Shown: positions 37,001 through 46,294 of the stretch, piece after piece
Position numbering within the stretch: the first letter of the stretch is position 1
How the letters are laid out: the number at the start of each line of letters is the position of its first letter
Assembly (NCBI RefSeq): GCF_905475395.1
Contig: NC_058340.1
Span: forward strand, 61,978,181 to 62,042,180
Reading direction: 5' to 3'
Length of the DNA: 64,000 bases
Source of the DNA: Chrysoperla carnea
Lineage: Eukaryota; Arthropoda; Insecta; Neuroptera; Chrysopidae
Program-made: the position numbers and the translations under genes
The notes under the pieces: model-generated
What the model was told of the DNA's origin: nothing
The model's input: the letters and a program-made list of their open reading frames with translations, nothing else
The model's database searches: none

Positions 37001-37767
37001 AAGATTAGATATAATTTGAGCTACTTACGTAGAACAGAAGTAACGGAGTTGTTTATGTTCTAAACCGGATATATATAGAATCAGAGCTCGAGTTCGGCTT
37101 CAAGCAATTTTTTTGTTTCTTTGACAAAGAAAATTGAAGTTTTAACTCTCGCCCGAGTATCGAATTTGTCGACGATATGTATATTGTTTATTAAAAAACA
37201 AATCAATTACCTACATCATTATTTGAGTATTGAATATATCAGAGGCAAGAAATTTGAAAATATCAAAAGGGTTGAAAAATGAGATGAACTTGTAAAAAAA
37301 ACATTTTTGAAAAATCCAAATATCTTTCTTTTTTACGTATTTGGTTGTCTATGAATTTCTTTTAGTACCTACTCGGGTCACAGTTAAAGCTACACATTTC
37401 TTTATTACCGAAATCAGTTATTCAAAAGATATACAAAAATAAATATAGAATTCAAATATTCAAGTGCGAATCCAGAAAATTTTATCACTCTGAATTGATT
37501 ATAGAATTCAAGCGGGAACTACGCCAATTGCTTCACTCTGCTTTCACGCATGGAATTTTCACTTCATTATGACCTTATGCCGGGTGTGTTTACCTAGAAT
37601 ATCGAAGATATAGATTGTTGGAATAGGGCTACGTAGTTTATGAACGATCTCTTAACAGAAACTTTTTTAATTCGATCTAATGTTCAAATACTTAGTTTCC
37701 CTTAAAGGACAATTATAATCTCTTTTTCGAATGTTGATTTATGACATTTCTACTTTTTTTGTTTCAG
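34018..37767. other. gene-poor region upstream of the TRIT1 3' exons
   Basis: This should be TRIT1 intron if the gene extends leftward. I looked for the P-loop, the GTNYY motif and the catalytic core of TRIT1 and did not recognise them. A 146-codon minus ORF (36052-36492) is unlike known proteins. Bases 34380-34800 are somewhat less AT-rich and may hold worn transposon sequence. Confidence 0.4.
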
Positions 37768-39110
37768 ACAACCCGATTACACCAAAGGAATATTTCAATC
37801 AATTGGATTTAAGGAATTTCATGATTATTTAATTTTAAATGAAGACGATCAAAAATCATCAAATGGACAAAAATTGTTAGCCAAAGGCATTGAAGATTTA
37901 AAAATGGTAACTCGGAGATATGCGCGTAAACAAAACCGTTGGATTCAAAATAGATTTCTTGGAAATCCAAAACGTCAAGTATGTATTTCTACTGAGAGCT
38001 AATAAAAAATTTTCCTTCTTAGTCATGCTTTGAAATTTTGATTAGTCATGAGATAATCAGTCAACCTCTCAAAGACTGGCATTGACTTTAACTTTTCTTC
38101 TTTGAATAGACTTAAGGCTGTTGTCTCGCTATGGACGATCAGATATTTTCAAAAAACTAACTGAACATTGATGTATTAGTTTTGGGTTAAAAAAAAATTA
38201 ACTTTTTCATTGTCAAGATGTAATAACGTAAAGATAATCAATTTTATTGTTGAACAGAAACGACTATAGCTAGAATATTGCCATATATGTAATACGTAAA
38301 CATATATGGTCAGTTCCTATAAGTGGAAGGCGTTCGGACTAAGTGAAACAGATAGTGTATCGTTCTCTCACTCTTCCGATCGCATTTGTCAGCTCTGCGC
38401 ATGTAATACATATTTTAGAGAATTCTCAAGCATGCGCAGTATAGATAAAATGTCTCGAACGAGAGAGAAAACAAATATTGTCGGCACCGTAATGTTTGGA
38501 CATTCTTTCCCGTACCAACTGCCCATATAGGAGTATATTACATATATGAATATTGCTGATTGAAGAGAGAGATGTCTATATTAACATTTCGTATTATATG
38601 AGAAATAGTTGAGTGGTACCGTATAATTAAAAATAACACATTATTTAGCGACAAGCGTGTTATATTCTTACCGTGCATATAAGCCAAAACTTTTTTACAA
38701 TATTTTAAAGATACAACAGCCTTAAGAAATTTTCAAACAACCGATCTGTTTTTAAATATAATTAGATATCTCTGTTAATTTAGGTACCACCATTATATGC
38801 ATTAGATTCATCTGATGTTTCAAAATGGGATGAAAATGTTGAAACGCCAGCATTTGAAATAATTGATTGTTATATATCACAAACAGAATGCACACATAGA
38901 CCGTTACCCGTAAATACGATAGAAAAAGGTGAACCACTCTCAAAATGTAAGACATATGTTTGTGAAACATGCAAACGAACATTTGTTGGTGATTTACAAT
39001 GGAATGTACATTTAAAATCTGGAAAACATCATCGAATGCTTAAAAAACTTAACAAACAACAAAATATGCAAACAAAACAAAATGTAGATCAAGAAAAACA
39101 AGATCAATAA
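37768..39110 (+). CDS. Trit1: tRNA dimethylallyltransferase (TRIT1/MiaA family), last two exons
   Basis: The enzyme transfers a dimethylallyl group to A37 of a subset of cytosolic and mitochondrial tRNAs. Exon 37768-37978 opens with one carried base and encodes [19 protein letters not shown], then [17 protein letters not shown], the C-terminal part of the transferase core. Exon 38784-39110 follows in phase 0 and begins [19 protein letters not shown]. It carries a matrin-type C2H2 zinc finger (CETCKRTF, then H-X5-H at LKSGKHHR) and a lysine- and glutamine-rich tail, then TAA at 39108-39110. The finger is typical of eukaryotic TRIT1 and absent from bacterial MiaA. The splice sites are CAA|gtatgt and ttaatttag|GTACC. 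AATAAA overlaps the stop codon at 39106-39111. The N-terminal ATP/DMAPP-binding half was not found; it lies upstream across long introns or before the window. Confidence 0.93.
38116..38721. mobile_element. 606-bp TTAA-flanked palindromic element in the last TRIT1 intron
   Basis: The ends are GGCTGTTGTCTCGC and its inverted counterpart ACAACAGCC, each flanked by TTAA (38112-38115 and 38722-38725), the target site used by piggyBac-type transposons. Inside is a second inverted pair: TATATGGTCAGTT near 38304 against AACTGCCCATATA near 38517. A shorter palindrome, CTGCGCATG...CATGCGCAG, lies near its centre. No transposase is present; the 74-codon ORF inside (38306-38530) is unlike any protein I know. 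The element is probably non-autonomous. The superfamily is inferred from the TTAA target alone. Confidence 0.6.
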
Positions 39111-40165
39111 AATATTTTTTTACAAAAATTATTTTTGTTTTTATGTTGTTTTTTTTTAATGCTGATTTGTATTTTTTTATAATAATATTCAACTACATCA
39201 TAATCCTTAAAAACAGTTCCAATTCCGATTAAAAAAACTTTTTTAATATAACTAGGACCATGAGTTTTGAACCATTTCTGTCCAGAAAAAAATTTGATTT
39301 CAAATTAGTATTTCATTCGGAAACCATAAAAAAAAAAGGTTTCTTACTAATTATGTGAAAGAATCATTACCCATAAAAGAGCGTGAGTTTTTCTCGAAGC
39401 AGAAAAGGCTTCAAAAGACAAGAGAGAATCAGCAAAATTTGTTTTAATTTTCATATTACAACTCAACTAATCTAAAATCAAATAGCGAATGATACAGTAA
39501 TGCAAAGAAACAAAGTTCGGCCATAAATTCTTAGTAGCCTAAAATTGATAATTGATAGTCATTTACTATTTCACCATTGTATGTAGATTATGGAAAATAA
39601 GTCTTTTTGGAGGAAATAATTACAACTACAGTGTCCGCTTTAAAAGGACAGGAAATTGGCTAATCGTTTCACTACATAAATATATTGACAGCCTTTCAAT
39701 AAAAATTAAATCGCTATCATTTTAATATGCTACTCGTGCGATTGATCAATATCGATCTTGACGTAATAACATTGATCGTGAGGTAGGCCTGTGGTTAAAT
39801 GGATTCTCTTTCACTGGGCTTATTTATACATATTTTTATAATTATTAACAATAAATATTATTTCGTCTGATAGAAATAAATAATCGCCTACGTTTGTCAG
39901 TTTATGTGGTTGAATAGTTTATATATTTACAATCAATGCCTTTACAAGTGTGCTCAGATTCACGCCCAAGTAATACCTATCCTGACATCTTTAGTAATAT
40001 GATTGAACTAACACTATGTTTATAAATAAATTATGGTTCTATTACTGGTTTTATACTACAGTTTTAGCTTGGTAAGTACAGATAGCATTGCTACACTAGC
40101 CAGTATAAATCAATAATGGCTGCCCTAATCACAAAAGTAATAACAAAATCATAAAAAGTAGATAA
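39111..40165. other. convergent intergenic region between TRIT1 and TFB1M
   Basis: This is the 3' flank shared by TRIT1 (+) and TFB1M (-). It begins with the TRIT1 poly(A) region, which is T-rich. Otherwise it is AT-rich sequence with no ORF or RNA gene I can support. The remaining gap to TFB1M is mostly filled by a copy of the abundant 560-bp repeat. Confidence 0.6.
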
Positions 40166-40698
40166 AACAAGTGAAAAGAAACAATTGACTGAGTTAATTT
40201 TTGAAATACCATGCATAGACAGTGTTGATTACTCTATCACATATATGTCACACATACGTAACTGATATCCCCATATAATACATACTATACAATTTACTCC
40301 TAATTTGTGATCTCACGGGTAAACAATGATGTTTACGAAAAAATGTTTCAAACTAAAGTTGTTTATTTTTTGATAAGGAACATTTTTTACATTTAAACTT
40401 TTGTTCTATCTCTAACGGTTTACAAAATCGGCGCTACAGGTCAAGACCCAATAGCCCTATGTTGCTCATTTGCGAACTTGACCTCAGTTTTTACGTCCTG
40501 AGTACGCTGTAAAAAATTCAGCTTGATATCTTTTTTCGTTTTTGAGTTATCGTGTTGGCAGACAGACAACCGAAAATGGACTAATTAGGTGATTTTATAA
40601 ACACCTATACCAAAATTTTGTTCATCAATATTTTTAAGCGTTACAAACTTGAGACTAAACTTAGTATACCTTGCATATTACATATATACAAGGTATAA
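40166..40698 (-). repeat. abundant ~560-bp repeat family, copy 5
   Basis: This is a minus-strand copy between the 3' ends of TRIT1 and TFB1M. It keeps both family ends: the CACTTGT end near 40166 and the TATACC end near 40698. It has the GACAGACAACCG tract and the motif reading GCGTTACAAACTTG on the plus strand. It lacks the longer run of tandem CAGA units seen in the copy at 18021. Confidence 0.85.
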
Positions 40699-40945
40699 TA
40701 ATACTGCAAACAAAAATAAAAATAAAACTAATTAAACGTGAATGGAGTACAAAGGTTTACAATTCTAGAAATAGTTCAAAATTTAGGAAATCTAAAAATA
40801 TGACGCATTTATTTAAATAAATTGTGCATTTTTAAAATTAAACAATTATTATACGTTTGAAATAAATTTTATGTTAAATTAAAACTAATATTTTTATACA
40901 AACAAACAAAAACTAAGAAAATACAATTTTAACAAAGCAACATTT

Positions 40946-41953
40946 TTAACAATTAACATCTTCCATAATTAATTTTTTTGATGCTCGAAAATCATAATTT
41001 CGAACTTGCGGAAATTCTTCACAAATTGTATTATACGCTTGACATAATTTAGCAAATTCGATATTAGTAATTTGAAATGGTCTTGTAGTTGGATCGATAT
41101 CAGCAATAGAAAATAATTTCAAACCTAATTCTTCCCGCATATCATCTGGAAATAGAACTTCACCACCTCGTAAAGCATATTTTTGTCTCATATTAAAAAT
41201 ATGGCGAAGTACTTTTTCAACCATTTTAAATGGTAAATTTGTTAACGGTTTGGATAACGGTGTTAATGTGACAACCCCAACGTCTACTTGTGGTTTTGGA
41301 ACAAACGCTTTACCGGGTATTGTAAATACGTGATTCACTTTACACCAAAGTTGACACATTACAGATAAACGGCATCTTTGTGCAGACATAATTGGAGCAC
41401 ACATTCGTTCTGCTACTTCTTTTTGAAATGTTAGCGTCATTCGTGTGCGTCCATTACACCAAGCTGATTTTCGTTCGGAAATAGACTCTAACCAGCGTAT
41501 GATCAAATGTGTTGAAACACTAAATGGTAAATTTCCAATTAAATTAATAGGTGGTGGTTTTTCGTCCCATGTATGTTTTGGAGCATCCTTAAAAGCTTCT
41601 TCAAGATTATACGACATAATATCACCAATTACAATATCCATTTTTGTACTACCATCACAAGCCTCTGATAACAATTCCAAAGATGGCAGAAACCTAGGAT
41701 CTTTTTCAACTACAATCAATTTTTTTGGAAATTGTCTAATTATGGACCGCGTAATGCCACCTGGTCCTGGTCCAACTTCGCACACATAGTTCCCATCAAT
41801 ATGACCGGCAGCACGGACAATTCGATCTGTAATTCTTTCATCTAACAAGAAGTTTTGTGATAATTGTTTCAAAGCACGCAATCGATATAATTTTATAAGA
41901 TCTCGAATGGTTGGTAATGGTGGAAGACGTCTAGTAAACTCAACGGCTGCCAT
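40946..41953 (-). CDS. Tfb1m: mitochondrial rRNA adenine dimethyltransferase TFB1M
   Basis: This 335-residue KsgA/Dim1-family enzyme uses SAM to dimethylate two adjacent adenines in the 3' hairpin of mitochondrial small-subunit rRNA, supporting ribosome assembly. Visible motifs are LSQNFLLD (31-38), SAM motif I EVGPGPGG (59-66), the ribose-binding acidic residue in VVEKDPRF (81-88), GD (110-111) and the catalytic NLPF (141-144). VPKPQVDVGVV and the helical C-terminal domain (HIFNMRQKYALRGG) follow. The length is typical. The N-terminus is basic and poor in acids, fitting a mitochondrial import signal. The ORF has no intron. It starts 27 nt after the COA3 stop on the same strand, so it is probably translated from a shared transcript. 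A minus-strand AATAAA lies near 40808-40813. Confidence 0.97.
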   Translation of the reverse strand: MAAVEFTRRLPPLPTIRDLIKLYRLRALKQLSQNFLLDERITDRIVRAAGHIDGNYVCEVGPGPGGITRSIIRQFPKKLIVVEKDPRFLPSLELLSEACDGSTKMDIVIGDIMSYNLEEAFKDAPKHTWDEKPPPINLIGNLPFSVSTHLIIRWLESISERKSAWCNGRTRMTLTFQKEVAERMCAPIMSAQRCRLSVMCQLWCKVNHVFTIPGKAFVPKPQVDVGVVTLTPLSKPLTNLPFKMVEKVLRHIFNMRQKYALRGGEVLFPDDMREELGLKLFSIADIDPTTRPFQITNIEFAKLCQAYNTICEEFPQVRNYDFRASKKLIMEDVNC

Positions 41954-41980
41954 GTTAAAATATATTTATTACAAACTAAC

Positions 41981-42244
41981 TTATAAACTTGTAGTTTTTT
42001 CGGGTTCGTTAAAATCATCCAAAAATTTTTCTTGTTGAACAGCCCACATGGAGTAGAAATAAATACTAAAAACTCCAGTACCGACGATACAACCTGTAAT
42101 TATATTATTTCTTCGTAAGCGTTGCAATTTTTGAACGCGTTCCAAATTTTGTTTTTCAATTAATTTCATAAATTGCAATTGTGTTGGATTGATTTTTTGA
42201 TTTTGAATATCCACTTTAGGCATACGATCACCACTTTCGCCCAT
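41981..42244 (-). CDS. Coa3: cytochrome c oxidase assembly factor 3 (COA3/CCDC56)
   Basis: This 87-residue protein of the inner mitochondrial membrane stabilises newly made COX1 during complex IV assembly. It has a polar N-terminal stretch (1-43, including QLQFMKLIEKQNLERVQKLQRL in its conserved position), one membrane segment at about 47-67 (IITGCIVGTGVFSIYFYSMW) and a short acidic tail (DDFNEPEK). This is the layout of CCDC56/COA3 proteins. It precedes TFB1M by 27 nt on the same strand. In Drosophila the orthologous pair is made from one bicistronic mRNA, and the spacing here leaves no room for a separate promoter or poly(A) site. The 629-bp gap upstream is shared with the divergent SOCS gene. 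Confidence 0.93.
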   Translation of the reverse strand: MGESGDRMPKVDIQNQKINPTQLQFMKLIEKQNLERVQKLQRLRRNNIITGCIVGTGVFSIYFYSMWAVQQEKFLDDFNEPEKTTSL

Positions 42245-42873
42245 TATTGAAAATGTAGCAATTTTCTTTTTATAAATTTTTAAGTACTAGAATGACATAT
42301 TTCAATAGACTTGTATAATAAGCGGATTGCGAATTTTTTGTACGCTGTTGCGATATCTATTTCTAGTTGGCTACCATTTTAAGAATAATGACAAATATTT
42401 CTCGTCGTATTATTTATTAATTTAATTGATTACGGTTCGATTTGTTTTTAATAAAATATTTTTCGAAAAGATTATTATTGTAAGAGCCTTATTTCGAAAA
42501 GAAAAATTTATTGTAAGAGCCTTACTCCAGGGGGCTTTTTGGATAACATTTCATGTACAGTAGAGTTGCCTATCTATTTATGTAATAAATTATTATCTGT
42601 GTTGCTACCATTTACGATTTTTATAAAATGACAGTTCATTAATGTTGGTACAAAACAGAAAATTTATCAGTAAATCCAAGTGACGTTCTTGTGAGTGAAT
42701 AAATTTTTATTTTGGAAATATTTACAAAATAGATTATATATTTTTGAAGAAAGTGATTTTACTCTACATTTTTAATAAGAAACTTTTATATAAAAAATTA
42801 AAAATATGTTAAAATTAAAATAATTTTTAAAAAGTAATTTGAACTTTAGTGCCTTAAAAATAAAGTAAGCATA
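42245..42873. promoter_or_regulatory. probable bidirectional promoter region, COA3-TFB1M / SOCS
   Basis: These 629 bp separate the divergently oriented COA3 and SOCS start codons and must hold both 5' ends. An imperfect direct repeat with the core GTAAGAGCCTTA lies near 42480 and 42512. No clear TATA box or initiator could be assigned. The function is inferred from gene orientation alone. Confidence 0.5.
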
Positions 42874-43863
42874 ATGGAAACAAAAACATCTGATAATTGT
42901 GAGTCATCAACAAGAGTTCGAAGAAAAATTAGTTTATCCTATTTAAAGAAAAGCCTAGTCAATAGAAAAAAATCACCTCAATTAACATCAAATAATAAAA
43001 CTTTTTGCTGTGATCAAAATGAAAGTTCCTCCTGTAATTGCAACAATAACCGTGTTGGTCTTTTACAATCTTTGCGTAAACAGATTCGAGATAATTGGAA
43101 TATATTTCGATCTAAACAAAAAATACAAGTTACAAATAGTAATCAATATGATTCGTCAGTTGGTTGGGGTGGAAATGATTTAGAACAACAAGAATCTTGC
43201 CTAACACCAACCTTGCCTGAAATTCCACCTCGATTGCCTGAAATGGATTCAAATTACGCTGATTATCGATTAGTACCATCATCAACTGAAGAAAATAATT
43301 CATCACAAAACTCTTTAGATGGTGACGTAATAACGTCATGTTTTCTAGATTATCGAGGCAACTTAACACAGGAGGGTTTGACAAATAAACTATTTAATTT
43401 AGCACGTTGGGGCTGGTATTGGGGTCCGTTGTCACCACATGAAGCTGAAGATAAGTTACGGGAACAACCGGAGGGTACATTTTTAATACGCGATTCATCA
43501 GCTGATCATTATTTATTAAGCGTATCTTTTCGTAGTTGTGGTAAAACATTACATAGTCGAATTGAACACAATTCAGGATTATTTAGTTTCTACGATCATG
43601 AAGGATTCTCAAGTATTGAAGAATTAATAAGTCATTCCATTACGTCATCGCAATCATCTGTATTTTGTTATTCACGGCCTCGATCCCCAACACAACCTGC
43701 ATTTCCAGTGCGATTAACAAAACCATTATCACGATTCACTCAAGTAAAATCATTACAATATTTATGTCGATTTGTGATTCGTCAATGTACTGGCTTGGAT
43801 AATATCAATAAATTACCAATTCCGCCAACATTGCAACATTATTTGCTGGAAGCTTATTTTTAA
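42874..43863 (+). CDS. suppressor of cytokine signalling, SOCS6/7 type (SH2 + SOCS box)
   Basis: This 329-residue adaptor of the SOCS6/7 (Drosophila Socs16D) type would link phosphotyrosine proteins to an elongin B/C-cullin 5 ubiquitin ligase and damp receptor signalling. Residues 1-170 are polar and low in complexity, with basic stretches and a proline-rich patch (LPEIPPRLPE). The SH2 domain starts at GWYWGPLSPHEAEDKL (180-195) and has the phosphotyrosine-binding arginine R206 in FLIRDSS. KTLHSRIEH and SIEELISHSI follow. The SOCS box occupies about 293-329 (SLQYLCRFVIRQ, then LPIPPTLQHYL, the cullin-box region). The ORF is unspliced and complete, and AATAAA lies at 43885-43890. The N-terminal part is shorter than in many relatives, so an upstream coding exon cannot be excluded. 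Confidence 0.95.
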   Translation: METKTSDNCESSTRVRRKISLSYLKKSLVNRKKSPQLTSNNKTFCCDQNESSSCNCNNNRVGLLQSLRKQIRDNWNIFRSKQKIQVTNSNQYDSSVGWGGNDLEQQESCLTPTLPEIPPRLPEMDSNYADYRLVPSSTEENNSSQNSLDGDVITSCFLDYRGNLTQEGLTNKLFNLARWGWYWGPLSPHEAEDKLREQPEGTFLIRDSSADHYLLSVSFRSCGKTLHSRIEHNSGLFSFYDHEGFSSIEELISHSITSSQSSVFCYSRPRSPTQPAFPVRLTKPLSRFTQVKSLQYLCRFVIRQCTGLDNINKLPIPPTLQHYLLEAYF

Positions 43864-44014
43864 AATATATCTCAAAACATTCCCAATAAATTTGGGATAA
43901 TTTTTAAATAACACGTTTGTAAAAAAAGCTAGAACATTATTAAACGTCCTAATTTGTTCACGAGTTTCATAACAAAAGTATCTATGTATTTTTTTAATGT
44001 TTTGAAATTTACAT

Positions 44015-44344
44015 TTTATCCAGTCAAATTAGTCCGTAAAATATAAGTAAGGTTACAAAAATTCCCATAGAGCTAAAAATTGGTATAAATGTTCAGAATA
44101 CTATTATAAATGAATTGTGAAAAGTCTCCATCAATACCCCTTGTGCAAAAATTTTATTGAGGGGGGAAGTTTGCAAAAATAGGCTTTTCGCGTTTTTCAG
44201 CAAAACGATGATTTTCACAGCAAAATTATAGATAATCCGATTCTCTACCAAAAGTGTCTCCACACCTTTTTTCATAAGCATTGCCATTTTCGAGATATAG
44301 AAATATATTTTTGTAACCTTCAAAGTGTAATTTGACTGGATAAA
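44015..44344. mobile_element. ~330-bp MITE-like element downstream of SOCS
   Basis: The ends form an inverted pair. TATCCAGTCAAATTA near 44018 matches TAATTTGACTGGATA near 44328, and GGTTACAAAAAT at 44051-44062 matches ATTTTTGTAACC at 44307-44318. This gives roughly 48-bp imperfect terminal repeats. The interior is non-coding. It lies about 150 bp beyond the SOCS stop codon and could fall in a longer 3' UTR. The superfamily and exact target duplication were not resolved. Confidence 0.6.
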
Positions 44345-45732
44345 TTGAAAACTGCATTTTACCGCATTAATAATGGAACAATAACTTCAAAGAAATTAAT
44401 TTTTCTTGATTGTCGGAATATTTTGTATGAATTAAGGCCTTTAATAAAGTTCTCAACTTAAATAAAACTTCCAAAAGGTTACGATGAACACTCGTATCTT
44501 TATAAAGACCATGTTATTTTATTATGTAATATGTTTATTTAGCGTTGTTTTATGTCACTTCATTTACGAAATGTTTTTTTTTTAATGAAAAATATATTTC
44601 ATTTTTTTTAATATAACGTCACAATTTTTTTCTCAAAATTTTAAAATGTTGGTGGGTTATGTTTTACCGATACGAGCGCACAGTTTGTTTATTGGTTAAA
44701 GGGATCGGTGTCGTTGATGTTAATCGATTCTCGTAGATTATTATTTTAAGATTTTTTATAATGGAGATTTTGAGAGACTTAGTAATTCATACACTTGACT
44801 TAGTCAACTATTCCATTTTAAGAATGTGTAAAATCGCGAATCTCTTTAACTTAATTTTATAAACAAACTCCTTGACACTTAGAGTAACATCACTGTTAAT
44901 TTAACATACTCAGTTAATTTTGGTCAAAATTGACTTACTCACTTATTTACAAATATCGTAGATATATAATATTGGCCACAAAACCTTAAATTGGGACGTT
45001 ATTTAAAAAAAATCATTTTATTGATATTTTTAATTGTTTGTTTATGCTAACGAAAATTTTCCTATTTATTTGAATATATTTTTCTTTTATATTCTGAATC
45101 AAAAACAACTCTATTGTTTCGAGTTAGAATTTCATTCTAATTTAAAATAATTATGTTGTAGTCTGTGTAATATTAACTATAAGAATATATGTTGCTAATT
45201 AAGAGACATGATATATTAATTTTTATATAAATTTGTATTTGAACCCCGTCGGTAGTAAAAATGTTTATTAAATGTCTAAGTTTTTGTCATTAGAATATTA
45301 TGAAATTGAATAAGACTTAAATGAAATATGTAATGTTATTTCAACTTTTTGTATGTAACTTTTAAAGCTGATAAAAGAGTTACATATGTAAATATTTGGT
45401 TATGTAAAAAATATACTGTTAATTTTAAATTTCCTCGAAAACATGTATTTTGAATTATTACAGACATCCTTCAAGCAAAAAATATGTTGCAAATTAAAAA
45501 TTAACAGTAATCATGTTTAGTGATTTTAAATTGTTTTTTTCTAATTTCGATACATAGAACCGTAAAGACAGTTCATAAAATAGAATATTATTTCCGTTAA
45601 TAATTATCAATCATATTGGCTGAAGTGTGGAGGGTGTATACAGTGTGTCCCCGGATAAAGGTAACTATACTTGTAAATTTCCTTATTTTGCATTTTAAGA
45701 AAAAAAGTCATTCTTTATAAGAAGTTTTGCTT
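44345..45732. other. AT-rich intergenic region, no feature recognised
   Basis: Strongly AT-rich sequence between the SOCS gene and the foldback element. I see no ORF of interest, tRNA or clear repeat boundary. Near 45640-45670 is a phrase, CAGTGTGTCCCCGGATAAAG, that resembles the ends of mariner-type MITEs and may mark the outer end of the foldback element that follows. Confidence 0.5.
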
Positions 45733-46294
45733 ATTCTGAAAAGTATGTAGGTATATTTAAAACTTCTTAATAATGTATAGGGTAGCCAAAAATTTGGAAT
45801 CACTATTTTTATTTTTGGTAAACTACCCTTCTTTTTTATAAGTTGGCGAAATGTTACTAAGAAAAGTTACTCGCAATTAAAAAATTATGACTCTTTACAA
45901 AATATCAAGAAGATCCGTGCACTTTAATTATAGCACTATTTTTTATTTGAACAAAAACTCTAATTATAAAAAAACATAAGAAAATAATAATAAATCAGTT
46001 AACATGTACTATCCGAGAGTGTAATTTTTTGTGGACTAGTTTAGAAAATTAAACAGAAAATTTATTTTCTCGGATAAAGATTCAATAAGAATGGAATTGT
46101 CAAAGTTGGAAAGATCATCTTGATATTTTGTATAGAGTCATAATTGTTAATTTCGAGTAACTTTTTTTAGTAACATTTTGTCAACTTTTAAAAACGAAGG
46201 GTAATTTACCCAACAAAAAAATAGTGATACCAAATTTTTGGCTACCCTATACATTATTTAGAAGTTTTAAATATTCCTACATACTTTTCAGAAT
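45733..46294. mobile_element. foldback element, ~182-bp inverted arms
   Basis: Arm 45733-45915 is an inverted copy of 46113-46294 at roughly 85-90% identity by eye. Shared blocks include TTCTGAAAAGTATGTAGG, GGTAGCCAAAAATTTGG and AATGTTACTAA. The unpaired centre is about 197 bp. RNA from either strand would form a long hairpin. No coding sequence is present. It is probably a non-autonomous DNA transposon; the left flank may extend to about 45645 but has no counterpart on the right. Confidence 0.75.

Noticed and set aside
4895-37978. joining the orphan exon directly to TRIT1
   Set aside because: The exon ends in phase 0 while the TRIT1 exon at 37768 begins with the third base of a codon, and the peptide does not resemble any part of TRIT1.
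38752-38982. 76-codon minus-strand ORF
   Set aside because: Antisense to the last TRIT1 exon.
41445-41789. 114-codon plus-strand ORF
   Set aside because: Exact antisense shadow of the TFB1M core.
43130-43384. 84-codon minus-strand ORF
   Set aside because: Antisense shadow of the SOCS gene.
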